Positions 26,644 through 36,358 of a DNA stretch of 46,880 nucleotides are shown here, piece by piece (the stretch's first letter is position 1; each line of letters starts with the position of its first letter). A model generated the notes under the pieces. That model was not told the origin of the DNA. It saw nothing but the letters and a program-made list of their open reading frames with translations, and ran no database searches. Location: NCBI GenBank assembly GCA_002238555.1, contig MPMO01000037.1:1-46880 (forward strand). Direction: 5' to 3'. The stretch is from Caldilineaceae bacterium bin34. Lineage in GTDB: Bacteria; Chloroflexota; Anaerolineae; Caldilineales; Caldilineaceae. A program made the translations under genes and the position numbers.

Positions 26644-27303
26644 ATGCGGGACCACCAACACCGCGGCCGTCGCGCGGCGGCCGCGGTCACAATCTTGTTG
26701 CTGACCGTGTTCGCGGCCTGGCACCTCGAACTGGACCGGTTCCTGCCCGCCCGCCTGGCCTTCCGGGAAGAGCGGCCCCAGTCCCGCGCCGTCGCCTCCG
26801 TGGGCACCGCGGAGGCGCGGATCACGATTGAACTGTCGGACCGGTCCCACAACTGGAGCTGGGACTGGACGCAACCCGACTGCCTTGAGGCGCTCGCGGC
26901 CTGGGCCCGAACCCGGAATGTCCGCCGCCTGGAATTGGAACTCGCCGATCCGGACCTGCATCCCTCGGGTTTGCCGGTCCGCGCAATCTATCCGGAGCAG
27001 CATCCCGAATCGGCCGCCGCCGGCGCCTGGTGCGAGCAACAACGCTCCGGCAACCCTTCCGCCGCCCTGGCCTGCACCGTCGGTGTGCTGACCGGCCGGC
27101 ATCCCCTGCACGTCACCGTGGCTGTTGCCGGGGCCCTCTACCAGGGCCTGGCACTGGTCCGGGATCCGGGCGCGTTCACCAGACCCACCATGCAAAGCTG
27201 GCATTGGGCGCGCCTGGGTCCCGTGGTGATCCCCGCCGACGGCCCGCACGGCTGGGATACCGCCTGTCCCCATCTGACCCCGGATCGGGGAGAAGCCTCA
27301 TGA
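26644..27303 (+). CDS. Single-span exported protein of unknown function in Tad-like operon
   Basis: A 219-residue protein with one N-terminal hydrophobic segment (AAAAVTILLLTVFAAWHL, residues 11-28) and a long extracytoplasmic domain with three Cys residues and Trp-rich stretches (SHNWSWDWTQPDC). I do not recognise the family. It starts 3 bases after the preceding gene and its TGA overlaps the next ATG (ATGA), so it is translationally coupled within the operon. The topology (one anchor, one globular outside domain) would suit a pseudopilin or TadE/TadF-like minor subunit, but no motif supports this. Confidence 0.6.
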   Translation: MRDHQHRGRRAAAAVTILLLTVFAAWHLELDRFLPARLAFREERPQSRAVASVGTAEARITIELSDRSHNWSWDWTQPDCLEALAAWARTRNVRRLELELADPDLHPSGLPVRAIYPEQHPESAAAGAWCEQQRSGNPSAALACTVGVLTGRHPLHVTVAVAGALYQGLALVRDPGAFTRPTMQSWHWARLGPVVIPADGPHGWDTACPHLTPDRGEAS

Positions 27304-28346
27304 ACGTGGTTCTTGTCCGCGCCGGCTACGCCCTCCTGCTCGCAATCGCAGGCCTTGGCTTCAAGCCCTGGCTGTCGGACCGCCCCCTGCCCGGCTCCGC
27401 AGTCCTTCCCGAACTGAACCTCCTCCGGATGGAGGCCGGCAGTCTCTGTGCCGGCGACTGTACCTGCAGCTACTGCGACCAGGTCATCAACGGCCGGTGC
27501 TACACCAACGGCCAACGCGGGTACGGTCTCTGCACCACCGGCTGCGGCACGGACAGCTGCAACTTCCGCCCGAATGTCGACGGCTGCGGCCCCATCCTCT
27601 ACCTCGGATGCGACGACGATGACTGTCGCGGGACACCGCCCCCGGTTCCTTCGCCGACGAAGGACCGGATCATCATCATCGGTCCGCCCAGGACTCCGAC
27701 ACCCCAATCCACACCGCCTCCCACACCCGCGCCAACGCCTACTCCGGTGTCCCCGGATCCCGATCCCTCCGTCTGCCAGCCGCCCTTGGAGTGGACGGTG
27801 ATGGTGCCCCCGCAAATCACCGCGGTCACGCATTCACCGCCGTTCCCGGTCCTGCAAACCCAGGAGTTCGGACAAGGGGTCGACCACACCGTGTTCTTTC
27901 ATGTCGAGGTCAGGGGCGGCCGGGCCCTCGTCTATGCCAAGCGGGAGAAACGGATTTGCCGCACCGCAGGCAACTATCCCCAGGACTGCCCCGACGATTG
28001 GACAGCCGTTTGCGAAACCTACCTGAAGGCCACCTACAACGACCCGGTCGCGGAAGTCTCCACCAACCTGCAACTGTCCGCGGCCTCCCGCGTCTGGATT
28101 ACCGGCTATCTGGAATCCCGCTACCCGAAGGCGACCGTTCGGCAGCCAACTTCCTCGGGCGGCAACTGGACGGGCTCGACGATGGGCGGCGCCGTGGACC
28201 TGTCCGGTTGGCAACCCAAGGACCCCGGTATGCACGAGGGCACTGCGCGCCTGCTGACCAAGGGCACCGCCGTCAGCCCGCCCCAGTCCGTGCAACTGGC
28301 ACACAGCGTCGAAGTCCACCTGCGCGACACCACCCTGACCAAATGA
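27300..28346 (+). CDS. Secreted Cys-rich protein with Thr/Pro stalk in Tad-like operon
   Basis: A 348-residue protein. Residues 1-20 are a hydrophobic export signal (ALLLAIAGLGF). Residues 45-110 contain a dense Cys cluster (CAGDCTCSYC, RCYTNGQRGYGLC, CGTDSC, CGPILYLGCDDDDC), probably a disulfide-knotted module. A TPTP-type linker (TPTPQSTPPPTPAPTPTP) leads to a C-terminal domain of about 190 residues, predicted mostly beta. No family recognised. Coupled to both neighbours by ATGA overlaps. It is the best candidate in the operon for a surface-exposed adhesive or tip component. Confidence 0.65.
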   Translation: MNVVLVRAGYALLLAIAGLGFKPWLSDRPLPGSAVLPELNLLRMEAGSLCAGDCTCSYCDQVINGRCYTNGQRGYGLCTTGCGTDSCNFRPNVDGCGPILYLGCDDDDCRGTPPPVPSPTKDRIIIIGPPRTPTPQSTPPPTPAPTPTPVSPDPDPSVCQPPLEWTVMVPPQITAVTHSPPFPVLQTQEFGQGVDHTVFFHVEVRGGRALVYAKREKRICRTAGNYPQDCPDDWTAVCETYLKATYNDPVAEVSTNLQLSAASRVWITGYLESRYPKATVRQPTSSGGNWTGSTMGGAVDLSGWQPKDPGMHEGTARLLTKGTAVSPPQSVQLAHSVEVHLRDTTLTK

Positions 28347-28963
28347 CACAGGTCCTCGAACAAATCCGCCTGCTCGGCCTGTGGTGGCTTAACGGTCTCC
28401 TGGCCGTGCTGTGGACGGCCCTGGACAACGGGCCGCTCCTGACCACCTTTGGCGTTTCCGCCTTCATGGTGCGCATGCACCCCTCGGAACCCAGGCAGCG
28501 CGCCTGGCTCTGGACAACCTGCCTGCTGAGTGCCTTGGCCGCGGGTTTGGCGCCGGCGCCCGTGCCCGTCCTGATGGCCGTCATGGCCGTGGCCGGCGTG
28601 TTGGCCGTGCGACTCGACCGCTTCAATCCCGAGGCCCTGCGCTGGCGCGTGGCCGGCGGTTTGACCCTGTACGCCCTGGCCTCGTTGGGCTACCTGGCCT
28701 ACAGCCACTACCTGGGTGTCGTGGATGCCCGGCAATGGGCCGCCCAGCTGGGCGGCGCAACCCACGCCTCCCGCACCCTGGAACAGGGACGCGCCTTCCT
28801 CGATACCCTCGCCACCTGGGGCCTTTGGCTGATTCTCCCGCTGGGCTACATGTCCCTGCTGGTGCAGGGCCTGCTCATCCATCCACCGGCCTCGAGTCCG
28901 GTCGAGACAATCAACACCGTGCGGACGCGTGGTCACACCCGGACCGGGGGACGGCCGCTGTGA
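28343..28963 (+). CDS. Multi-span membrane protein of Tad-like operon
   Basis: A 206-residue protein with about five hydrophobic segments (LWWLNGLLAVLWTAL, LLSALAAGLAPAPVPVLMAV, LTLYALASLGYLAY, WLILPLGYMSLLVQGLLI). No family recognised; the topology recalls the small multi-span VirB6/TrbL-type or TadC-like partners of secretion ATPases. It precedes the HerA/VirB4-like ATPase with a GTGA overlap, suggesting the two work together at the membrane. Confidence 0.6.
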   Translation: MTQVLEQIRLLGLWWLNGLLAVLWTALDNGPLLTTFGVSAFMVRMHPSEPRQRAWLWTTCLLSALAAGLAPAPVPVLMAVMAVAGVLAVRLDRFNPEALRWRVAGGLTLYALASLGYLAYSHYLGVVDARQWAAQLGGATHASRTLEQGRAFLDTLATWGLWLILPLGYMSLLVQGLLIHPPASSPVETINTVRTRGHTRTGGRPL

Positions 28964-31900
28964 ATCACGCCCTGCCCCTGCTGCAGGTTCAGCCCGGGTC
29001 GGACCACGGGGAGGGCCCGCTGGCACTGGCTTTCGGCCCCACGCCGGAGACGGACACGGATACCCACCGCATAGTCCTGCTCCGCGAACTGGCCTACATT
29101 CCGCTGGAGGCCCGTGAGGACCCGGACATTCTCGGCAAGCAGTGGGCGGCCTTGCGCGGCCTGTACAACGCCGATGTGGACTTCATCTACACGGCCGCCG
29201 GCATGTACCGGCCGCGGCATGTGGGCCTGGTGCAGTTCTACGGCGCGGCCGCCGAGGATCCGAATCCGCAGGAGGCACACCGGTTGGCCCTGGCCGGCCT
29301 GCGCGCTGTGGAAGCGGTGCTGGCCAACTTCGTCTACTCCCGCCTCGCCGATCCCTCGTCCGAGCGGCTTCGGCAACTCCTGGACCTGATCCGCACTCTG
29401 CCCTCCCTGCTGGCGATCCTGGGACACCCGGATCCCCGCCATGCCCGCAAGGGCCTCAGCCGCGATGCCTTCACCGGCGCCGCGGACGAGGAACTGGCTT
29501 CCCAGCAGGGAGAGATCCTGATGCGCGGCCTGGCCAAGCTGCGTGAAGACTTCGTCTTCCTGGTAACCGCCTGTCATGTGGAACGTCTCCTGCTCACCGA
29601 CGCCCTGGTTCGCATGTCCCGGGTCTCCAGTCAATACGCGTCGCGGCAGAGGGGCAACATCAACATCGGCTTTTCCATGGCTCTGCCGCTGGCCGCCGCC
29701 CTGTCCAGCAGCGTGCAGGGGACCGAAGCAGCCGGCACGTCCATCTCCGACAGCGTCACCGACACCGACACCGAAGGCAGCTCCCGGTCCGAGAGCGCCG
29801 GCTGGAGCGAATCCAGCGGCAGCAGTCAGGGCACTGCGTCCAGCCAAGGCACTGCCGTTTCGCAGTCAACCACCGAAACCACGGGCCAAGCCACCTCCCG
29901 GGGCGAGTCATGGTCCACATCGCAGGCCCGCGGCACCTCCCGCACGGAAGCCGTCGGGACCGGGGCATCCGAAAGTGTCGGCAACAGCCGAACGGACACC
30001 GAAAGCCGCGGCTGGCAAACCACGGCTTCCTGGACCGAAGGCGCCAGCCACAGCCGCACCGTATCCGAGGGCAGCAGCGAGCAATCCTCCTGGAGCGAGT
30101 CCTCCGGCAGTTCCTCCGGGTTTGGCCGCGCCGACGGCGGGAGCGTAACCGATACCCAGGGCCGAAGCCAATCCTCAAGTCAGGCCACCGGCACAACCCG
30201 GACCGACGCCACGCAGACCTCGGTCGGCACCGGGGTGTCGTCCGGAGCCGGAGGCCAATTCGGCGGCGGTGCCTTCGGCTTGCGCGGCAGTGCCAGCGGG
30301 CAGGGCGGCGTATCGTCCACCACCGGCGCCAGCCAAACGGACACCGCCGGATCCTCCAGTACCGCCACACAGGGCGATTCGGTATCCCGCACCCACAGCG
30401 AAGGCAGCAGTTGGGCACAAACCCAGTCCGAGGGCACCTCCCGGACCGCGAGCCGCGGCGCTGCGCGCGGCACCTCCGCATCCGTCGCCGAGCAGAGCGG
30501 CACCAGCCGTTCGGAGGGAGGTACGGAAGGTTCCACCACGGGCACGGCCCAATCCCGTACGACGGGCAGCCAACAGGGGTGGAGCCGGACGCAGAATACG
30601 GCGGTCGGACAGAGCCACCAGGAAACCGACTCCTTCGCGACTTCCCACGGCACCACCGAATCCCGGGCCCGAGCCATTCAGCAGGGCACCCAAGCCTCGG
30701 AAACCCGCACCCGCACGGAGACCACCTCCCGGCAGTGGGGCACCAGCGGCAGCACCGGCGCCAGCCAAACCTGGCAGACCGGCCAGGCCCTGGCCCACAC
30801 CCAAGGCGCCACCAGCCTCATGTCGCTGGGCCGCGGCTTCAGCGGCGGCTTCTCCTCCGGCATCGTGCCGGGCCTGCACATCGGCCGCGGCTGGCAGACC
30901 GAGGACGACACGGCCCGCGCGCTGGCTTCCCTGACCCGCGGCCTGGTGTCCCTGCTGGATCGCGCCAGCATGGAAGGCGGCTTTCTCACCTCGGCCCTGC
31001 TCCTCGTGGGCGAGCGGGGCCAACGCGCCGCATCCGCCCTTATCCCCCAAGCCTTTCACGGCCCCGACGTGCCCACCCCGGTCCTGACCGTTGCCGGAGA
31101 CGGTGACCTGCGCGCCCAGGCCATGGCCTTTCGCCCCTCCCTGCAGGGCACGGAGAACCCGTTCGACATCGACATCCTCTGGACGCGCTGGAGCACGCTG
31201 CTGACGCCCGGCATGCTGGCCGCCTACACCGCGCCCAACCTGTTTGAGGAGGGCGTGGCCCTAACCTTCCAGGAAAAACTGCCGCCCTTGGCCTTCTACC
31301 CTGAACTCTCCGGGGAAGTGGTGTGCGGCCACCAGATCAGTCCCGAGACCGGGGACCGCACCGACGTGCCCCTGCGCATCGCGCGCGACCGGCACTTCCA
31401 CACCGCCTTCTGCGGCGACACGGGATTCGGCAAGTCGGTGGCGGCCGAGCGCCTCATCCACGAAACCACCAGCCGGTGGCGCCTCAGAACCATCGTCCTG
31501 GACTTCGGCACCGGCTGGCGCAAGCTGCTCAACGCACCGGACCTGCACGGACGCGTGGAGATCCGGCAACTCTCGCCCGGAGGCGTGCGGCCCCTGCGCT
31601 GGAACCCCCTGCAGATCGGCCGCAACATCCTGCCGGAGGTGCAGTGGCGCACCTTCTGCGATGTCTTCGGACAGATCGCCCGGCTGGGTCAGCGTCGGCA
31701 GGTGCACGAACTGCGGGATGCCCTGCGCCGCGTCTACCTCGCGGCCGGCGTGCTGGTGGACGATCCGGTGGTGCAGGACAGCGACATCTGGGGCCTGGTC
31801 CGCTTTGAGGAGCAGGCCCTGCTCGGCCCGGCCCCCGGCACGCCCCTCGCCGAACTGACCGTGGCGGAACGGCAACGGCTGGCCGTGCACCGTTCCCGCA

Positions 31901-32709
31901 AGGTTGGCCTCAAGGAGCTGTACGCCCAAATCGAGGACACGCTCAAGACCGTCTCCCGTCGCGACATGATCCTGCGCACCGTGCTGGAGGGGATTCTCTT
32001 CCGCCTGCATCCCCTGGTTCAGGGCGCGGCCTCCCTGCAGTACACCGCCGGCCCCGAATGCATCGACATCAACGAGATCGTGCCCGGCGACTGGGGCGTG
32101 GCGGTTCTGGAGGGCGGGGCCTTCCTGGACGACTTCTCCAAGGGCTTCCTGCTGGGCTGGGCGGCTTGGCACCTCTATCACGACGCGGTGGCCCTGCGTC
32201 TGCAGCGCGCGGTCTCGGAGCCGGCCCGCATCCAGATCGTATTCGAGGAGGCCAACAAGATCTTCTCCGGCCTGGAACAGACCGGCGAGGAGGGCGGACG
32301 CTCCGTGGCCGAACAGTTCGAGGCCATGTGGCGCGACAGCCGCAAGTACGGAATCTGGCTGCATCTCATCACGCAGTCGCCGGCGGCCATCCCGGCCGGC
32401 ATCCTCTCCTCCTGCAACAACATCTTCTGCTGCCAGCTGAAGAACCCGCGCGACCGGGATTTGGTGATCTCCGCCCTGCACCGCAGCGAGAAGGGCTTTG
32501 TGGATGAAACCTGGCGGCGCTTCCTGGCAAGCCTGCCCGTGGGCCGCAGTGTGATCAAGCTGGGCTATGCCTTCGAGCGCGGGGAAATGGAACCCGCCTA
32601 TGTCAACCCCTGGCAGTTGGACGTGCCGGAACCCGTGGACCGGGACATCGCGGAACGTCTGGGCGCCATTGAACTCAACAATCCGTCAAAGGAGAACCAA
32701 GCCATATGA
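28960..32709 (+). CDS. HerA/VirB4-like secretion ATPase with giant Ser/Thr/Gly-rich insert
   Basis: A 1249-residue protein starting at a GTG that overlaps the upstream stop (GTGA). Residues 1-250 resemble a VirB4/TraC-type N-terminal domain (REDPDILGKQWAALRGLYNA, GLVQFYGAAAEDP). Residues about 255-617 are low-complexity Ser/Thr/Gly/Gln with recurring SESSGSS, TGASQT and SRTxS units. Residues 640-790 return to a folded domain. The motor follows: Walker A CGDTGFGKSVAAE (819-826 core), Walker B IQIVFEEANKIF (E1096-E1097), then HLITQSPAAIPAGILSSCNN, the HerA/VirB4 sensor motif, and an arginine-rich KNPRDRDLV. Such motors export protein or DNA in type IV secretion. Its place inside a Tad operon that already has TadA is unusual. 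Confidence 0.8.
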   Translation: MNHALPLLQVQPGSDHGEGPLALAFGPTPETDTDTHRIVLLRELAYIPLEAREDPDILGKQWAALRGLYNADVDFIYTAAGMYRPRHVGLVQFYGAAAEDPNPQEAHRLALAGLRAVEAVLANFVYSRLADPSSERLRQLLDLIRTLPSLLAILGHPDPRHARKGLSRDAFTGAADEELASQQGEILMRGLAKLREDFVFLVTACHVERLLLTDALVRMSRVSSQYASRQRGNINIGFSMALPLAAALSSSVQGTEAAGTSISDSVTDTDTEGSSRSESAGWSESSGSSQGTASSQGTAVSQSTTETTGQATSRGESWSTSQARGTSRTEAVGTGASESVGNSRTDTESRGWQTTASWTEGASHSRTVSEGSSEQSSWSESSGSSSGFGRADGGSVTDTQGRSQSSSQATGTTRTDATQTSVGTGVSSGAGGQFGGGAFGLRGSASGQGGVSSTTGASQTDTAGSSSTATQGDSVSRTHSEGSSWAQTQSEGTSRTASRGAARGTSASVAEQSGTSRSEGGTEGSTTGTAQSRTTGSQQGWSRTQNTAVGQSHQETDSFATSHGTTESRARAIQQGTQASETRTRTETTSRQWGTSGSTGASQTWQTGQALAHTQGATSLMSLGRGFSGGFSSGIVPGLHIGRGWQTEDDTARALASLTRGLVSLLDRASMEGGFLTSALLLVGERGQRAASALIPQAFHGPDVPTPVLTVAGDGDLRAQAMAFRPSLQGTENPFDIDILWTRWSTLLTPGMLAAYTAPNLFEEGVALTFQEKLPPLAFYPELSGEVVCGHQISPETGDRTDVPLRIARDRHFHTAFCGDTGFGKSVAAERLIHETTSRWRLRTIVLDFGTGWRKLLNAPDLHGRVEIRQLSPGGVRPLRWNPLQIGRNILPEVQWRTFCDVFGQIARLGQRRQVHELRDALRRVYLAAGVLVDDPVVQDSDIWGLVRFEEQALLGPAPGTPLAELTVAERQRLAVHRSRKVGLKELYAQIEDTLKTVSRRDMILRTVLEGILFRLHPLVQGAASLQYTAGPECIDINEIVPGDWGVAVLEGGAFLDDFSKGFLLGWAAWHLYHDAVALRLQRAVSEPARIQIVFEEANKIFSGLEQTGEEGGRSVAEQFEAMWRDSRKYGIWLHLITQSPAAIPAGILSSCNNIFCCQLKNPRDRDLVISALHRSEKGFVDETWRRFLASLPVGRSVIKLGYAFERGEMEPAYVNPWQLDVPEPVDRDIAERLGAIELNNPSKENQAI

Positions 32710-33572
32710 AGTCGAAGGGGTTCGCGGCGGTGGCCGGCCTGCTGGCCGCCGTCTTTCTGGGACTGGCCCTTTGGCCAAGACAGGAGGCCATGTCACCCAT
32801 GGTGGTGGCGGCCCGCGATTTGGGAGCTGGCACCCAGCTGACCGCCACGGATCTGCAGGTCCGCATGGTGCCCGCGGCGGAGTTGCCGCCGGATGCCCTG
32901 ACCGCACCGGAACCGCTCCTGGCACAGACCCTGTCCGTGGTGCGCTTCGCCGGGGAAACCGTGGCCCTGAACCACCTGGGTCCGGCCATTGCGCTGGCCC
33001 CGGACGAGCGGGGCATTGCCGTCCGCGTCAAGACGGACTCGGGCCTGGCCGGCCTGCTGCAGCCCGGCCAGAAGGTGGGCCTGGTCGCGGTCGTCTCGGA
33101 CTGGCAGGGCCAGAACCAGCGCGGCTATGCCAAGGCCCTGATCGAGAACGTGCGCATCCTCTGGATTGCTCCCTCTTTCCGGTTGCGCCCCGATTCGTTC
33201 CTCCCGGACAGTCCCGACACCGCACCCCAGTCGGTCACAAGGGAGGGAATCATCGTGCTGGCGGCCAGCACGTTGCCGGAACCAGTCCTCTATGACACCC
33301 AACACACCTTGCACGTCCGTGCCTTGCGGCGTGCCCAGGAGGCCCGCGCCACGGATGACGGCAACGACCTTGCCGCGATCGATTCCGAACTCCTGGAGGA
33401 GGATCTGCCGCACGTGGTCTGGAGCGTTCCCCTGGAAATGATTGCCTCGCTCAACCACATCGGGGCCAGTTTCATGTTGGTCCTGCAGCCGCCAAACCCG
33501 GACCCCTGGTCCACGCCCGGCTTCAGCATCGACCGCATGATTGCACCCCTGCTGGACGGAGATTCCTCATGA
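32706..33572 (+). CDS. cpaB: CpaB/RcpC-like Flp pilus assembly protein
   Basis: A 288-residue protein with an N-terminal membrane anchor (FAAVAGLLAAVFLGLALWP) followed by a SAF domain (VVAARDLGAGTQLTATDLQV and VPAAELPPDAL), then an RcpC-type region (GIAVRVKTDSGLAGLLQPGQ, KVGLVAVVSD). CpaB/RcpC proteins stabilise the Tad pilus channel in the cell envelope. Start ATG overlaps the TGA of the ATPase gene; AGGAG lies 11-12 bases upstream. No secretin gene accompanies it. Confidence 0.85.
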   Translation: MKSKGFAAVAGLLAAVFLGLALWPRQEAMSPMVVAARDLGAGTQLTATDLQVRMVPAAELPPDALTAPEPLLAQTLSVVRFAGETVALNHLGPAIALAPDERGIAVRVKTDSGLAGLLQPGQKVGLVAVVSDWQGQNQRGYAKALIENVRILWIAPSFRLRPDSFLPDSPDTAPQSVTREGIIVLAASTLPEPVLYDTQHTLHVRALRRAQEARATDDGNDLAAIDSELLEEDLPHVVWSVPLEMIASLNHIGASFMLVLQPPNPDPWSTPGFSIDRMIAPLLDGDSS

Positions 33573-34888
33573 ACACCTTCGGTTCAACCCCTGTACAGCC
33601 GACGCCCGTTGGCACTGCCCCCTGGCCGGCCAACCCGGTCCCGCCGAGCCAGCCCCGACTGGGGCTTGTCTCGCCAAGCCTGGAATTCGGCATCGCCCTG
33701 GCCGGCCACATGGCGCAGGGCCTGTCCATCGCCGCCTCCGCGGCCTCGTCGGACAAGGCCAGGGAGGTGCTGCGGACCTGCTCCCATGTGGTGCTGGACC
33801 TGACCATCGTCGAAAACACCGAGCAGTTGACGGAACTGCTGGCGGCGTGTTCGGCCCGGGTCCTGGTGGTAACACCGGACGGACTGCTGCCGGACCTCCT
33901 GGCCCAGGTGCAGTCGGTACCCGGCGTGGCGTTCACCACCTCGGCCTCGGACCTGCCGGACACACTGCTGCGATGGTTGCCTCCCCAGGATGCCGTGGAG
34001 GTACGGGATCCCATGGCCCCAGGGCCTGTTGTCCCCGTGCCGGATGCGCCCCCGCCCGCGCCCCACACCGCAGGGGCCGTCGGTTGGCGCGGATTGGCCG
34101 TCTGGTCGCTGGAGGGCGGCATCGGCAAGACCCTGATCGCCTGGTCCTTGGGAGCCGAATGTGTCCGGCGCGGCCTCAAGTGCCTGCTGGTCGGGCTCGG
34201 TGCACCGGACATCCTGCCGTTGCAGGCCGGCCTTCACCCGTCGCCCAACCTGCTGCAGTGGCATCGGGACCCGCGGCCCGAGACCGTGCGCGACTTGCTG
34301 CAGCACAACGGCCAACTGGACCTCCTGGCCGGTTTTCCTTCCCCGCGCGATCTGGGCGCCTTTGCCCCGGCGGCGATGGACGGTGACAGTTCGCTGCCGT
34401 CCCTGACGGTGGAAACCGCGCGCATGGGATATGCCGTCACCATCCTCGACATCTCCGCCCAGGAACTGGCGGCACCGGCCCTCAAGGCTGCCAACTGCCT
34501 GTTGCTGGTGAGCTCCGCAACCGCGCGCGGGGCGGTTGCGGCCGTGGAGGCCTGGCGGCTGGCCCGGCAGGAGATCGGCCTGCCCGCCTCCGCCTGCCAC
34601 ATCGTGCTGAACCGAACCCGCTCCGGGCAAATGCCGGTGCGGGAGTACACGGCCACGGTGCGTTCCGGCCTGCGCGACATGCCGGAACCGGTCGCCGCCA
34701 TGCCCGAGGAACCGGATTTGGAACCGGCGCTGGCCCAGGCCCGCAGACAACCTCCCAATCTGGCTGCGTGGCAAACCTTCACGTCCCGTTTGGCGGATCG
34801 GGTGGTCGGCGTACCTGCGGCCGGGATCGCCTCCGAACAGGCGGATGAGACGCGTTTCGGTCCCTTGGTCTTTCGACGGGAACAGTAG
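33569..34888 (+). CDS. tadZ: TadZ/CpaE-like MinD-ParA family ATPase
   Basis: A 439-residue protein. Residues 30-140 form an atypical receiver-like domain (VVLDLTIVENTEQL, ARVLVVTPDGLL) as in CpaE/TadZ. A Pro-rich linker leads to a ParA/MinD ATPase with the P-loop LEGGIGKT at residues 181-188. The usual first Lys of the deviant Walker A (KGGxGKT) is Glu182, as in several TadZ proteins that bind but hydrolyse ATP poorly. AVTILDISAQEL fits the Walker B region. TadZ localises the Tad machine to a cell pole or site. The start is coupled by ATGA to cpaB. Confidence 0.82.
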   Translation: MNTFGSTPVQPTPVGTAPWPANPVPPSQPRLGLVSPSLEFGIALAGHMAQGLSIAASAASSDKAREVLRTCSHVVLDLTIVENTEQLTELLAACSARVLVVTPDGLLPDLLAQVQSVPGVAFTTSASDLPDTLLRWLPPQDAVEVRDPMAPGPVVPVPDAPPPAPHTAGAVGWRGLAVWSLEGGIGKTLIAWSLGAECVRRGLKCLLVGLGAPDILPLQAGLHPSPNLLQWHRDPRPETVRDLLQHNGQLDLLAGFPSPRDLGAFAPAAMDGDSSLPSLTVETARMGYAVTILDISAQELAAPALKAANCLLLVSSATARGAVAAVEAWRLARQEIGLPASACHIVLNRTRSGQMPVREYTATVRSGLRDMPEPVAAMPEEPDLEPALAQARRQPPNLAAWQTFTSRLADRVVGVPAAGIASEQADETRFGPLVFRREQ

Positions 34889-34890
34889 CC

Positions 34891-36358
34891 ATGCATTGGG
34901 AAACACTGACCGCGGAACTCTCGCCGGAACGTCGGCACCGGCTTCTGGACGAAGCCGGTCCCATCCTCCTGTCCCTGACCGGAAGCCGGCCCGGCGATCG
35001 CAGCCGCCTGCCGGCCCTGGCCCGCACTGCTTTGGAGGAAGCCGCGGGACGGATGCGCATGGCGCCGCCTGCGGACACCCAGTTGGACGAGCTTGTGCGC
35101 GCACTCCTGTCGCGCGCGGGCGGCCTGGGCTTTCTCGAACAACTGATGCCGCCGGTCTGCAACCGCTACACCGATCTGGTCCTGAATCCCAGCGGCCAGC
35201 TCTGGGCGCGGGCGCGGGGGGACATGGATTTCACGCACTTGACCGACCAGACCCCCAGCCACCAGGAGGTTTGGCAGGCCATCGAGTCCCTGCTCGGCCC
35301 CCTGGGCCGGGCCTGCACCGAGGCGTCGCCCAGCGTCGATGCCCGCATGCCGCGCGCCGCGGCATGCGGCTTTGCCGGCGCCCGGCCCCAGGGCCTGCAC
35401 CGAGGCGTCGCCCAGCGTCGATGCCCGCATGCCGCGCGACGCGGCATGCGGCTTTGCCGGCGCCCGGCTCAAGGTCCTGCACCCCGCGATTGCACCGGGG
35501 GACGGCTACCCCTCGCTGGCACTGCGCTTCTTCGAGCCCAATCCGGTCGATCCCCAACAGTTGCTGGCCTGGGACATGCTCCCGGAGACCGTCCTGGCGC
35601 AGCTGCTGGAGGCGGTGGGGAACCGCACCAATGTTCTCGTGGTCGGGGGCACCGGCACCGGGAAGACCACGCTGCTGAGCGCCTTGTGCCACGGCATCCC
35701 CCAGTCCGCCCGCATCGTCAAGATCGAGGATCCCGAGGAACTGTGGCTGCCCCACCCCAACGTTGCCACCCTGGAGGCGCGCCCGGCGCCACCGGGCAGT
35801 TCGATCCCGGGCTACACCGTAACCGACGGGGTGGACGACGCCATGCGCATGGCTCCCAGCCACATTCTGGTGGGCGAGGTCCGCACCGGGGATGCCGCCC
35901 TGTCCTTGTTCCGGGCGTTCATGAGCGATCACTCGGGCCTGGCCACATTCCATGCCAACGGCCCCCTGGAAGCCCTGATCCGCCTCGGCGTGATCATGTT
36001 CGCCGACGCCGGTGTGCCCTTTGAAGCCTCCCGCACCCTGTTTGTCCAGGCGATTCAGCAGGTGGTGCACATCGGATTCACGGAAGGCTGCCGGCGCGTG
36101 CTCGGTGTCTATGGTGTTCGGCAGGAGGCGGGGGCCGCCCACGATGTGCGCTTTGAACCGATCTGGCAATCCGAACATGCGGACCCAATCCCGAGTCTGT
36201 CGACGACCCCGGCTGCGGCACCGAAACCCAGGACTTCGCGCAAGACCGCCGCCGGCAAGACAAACCGGCGGACCGCGTCGACTCGCAAAAAGCGTGCGGC
36301 CGCCCCCGCCGAAGACACCAAGGCGGCCGCCCCAACCGAAACCAGGGAGCAAGCCTGA
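34891..36358 (+). pseudogene. tadA: TadA/CpaF secretion ATPase, frameshifted by 82-bp tandem duplication
   Basis: The first frame gives the TadA N-terminal domain (RALLSRAGGLGFLEQLMPP, NRYTDLVLNPSGQLWA) up to CTEASPSVDARMP. An 82-bp direct duplication (35309-35472) then shifts the frame by one. The second frame continues RLKVLHPAIAPGDGYPSLAL, then VVGGTGTGKTTLLSAL (Walker A), IVKIEDPEELWL, HILVGEVRTGDAALSLFRAF (Walker B) and GLATFHANGP. A Lys/Ala-rich tail, TSRKTAAGKTNRR, ends at 36358. With one repeat removed the gene is complete and normal for a VirB11-like pilus ATPase. As sequenced the first frame ends at 36024, producing an inactive 377-residue chain. Assembly error, recent mutation or reversible switching are all possible. 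Confidence 0.85.
35309..35472 (+). repeat. 82-bp tandem duplication inside tadA
   Basis: Copies 35309-35390 and 35391-35472 differ at only about three bases. Each contains a 10-bp stem hairpin (arms GCATGCCGCG/CGCGGCATGC, first copy 35345-35367). The sequence just after copy 2 (GGTCCTGCACC) nearly repeats the start of each unit (GGGCCTGCACC), a microhomology that could have seeded the duplication. 82 is not a multiple of three, hence the frameshift. Confidence 0.9.

Noticed and set aside
29725..30810. Possible CRISPR or tandem DNA repeat in the Ser-rich region
   Set aside because: The periodicity is at the amino-acid level only; no constant-length direct repeats with spacers are present.
31261..32481. 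A 406-codon minus-strand frame within the HerA/VirB4-like gene
   Set aside because: Shadow of the motor domain, which has intact Walker motifs on the plus strand.
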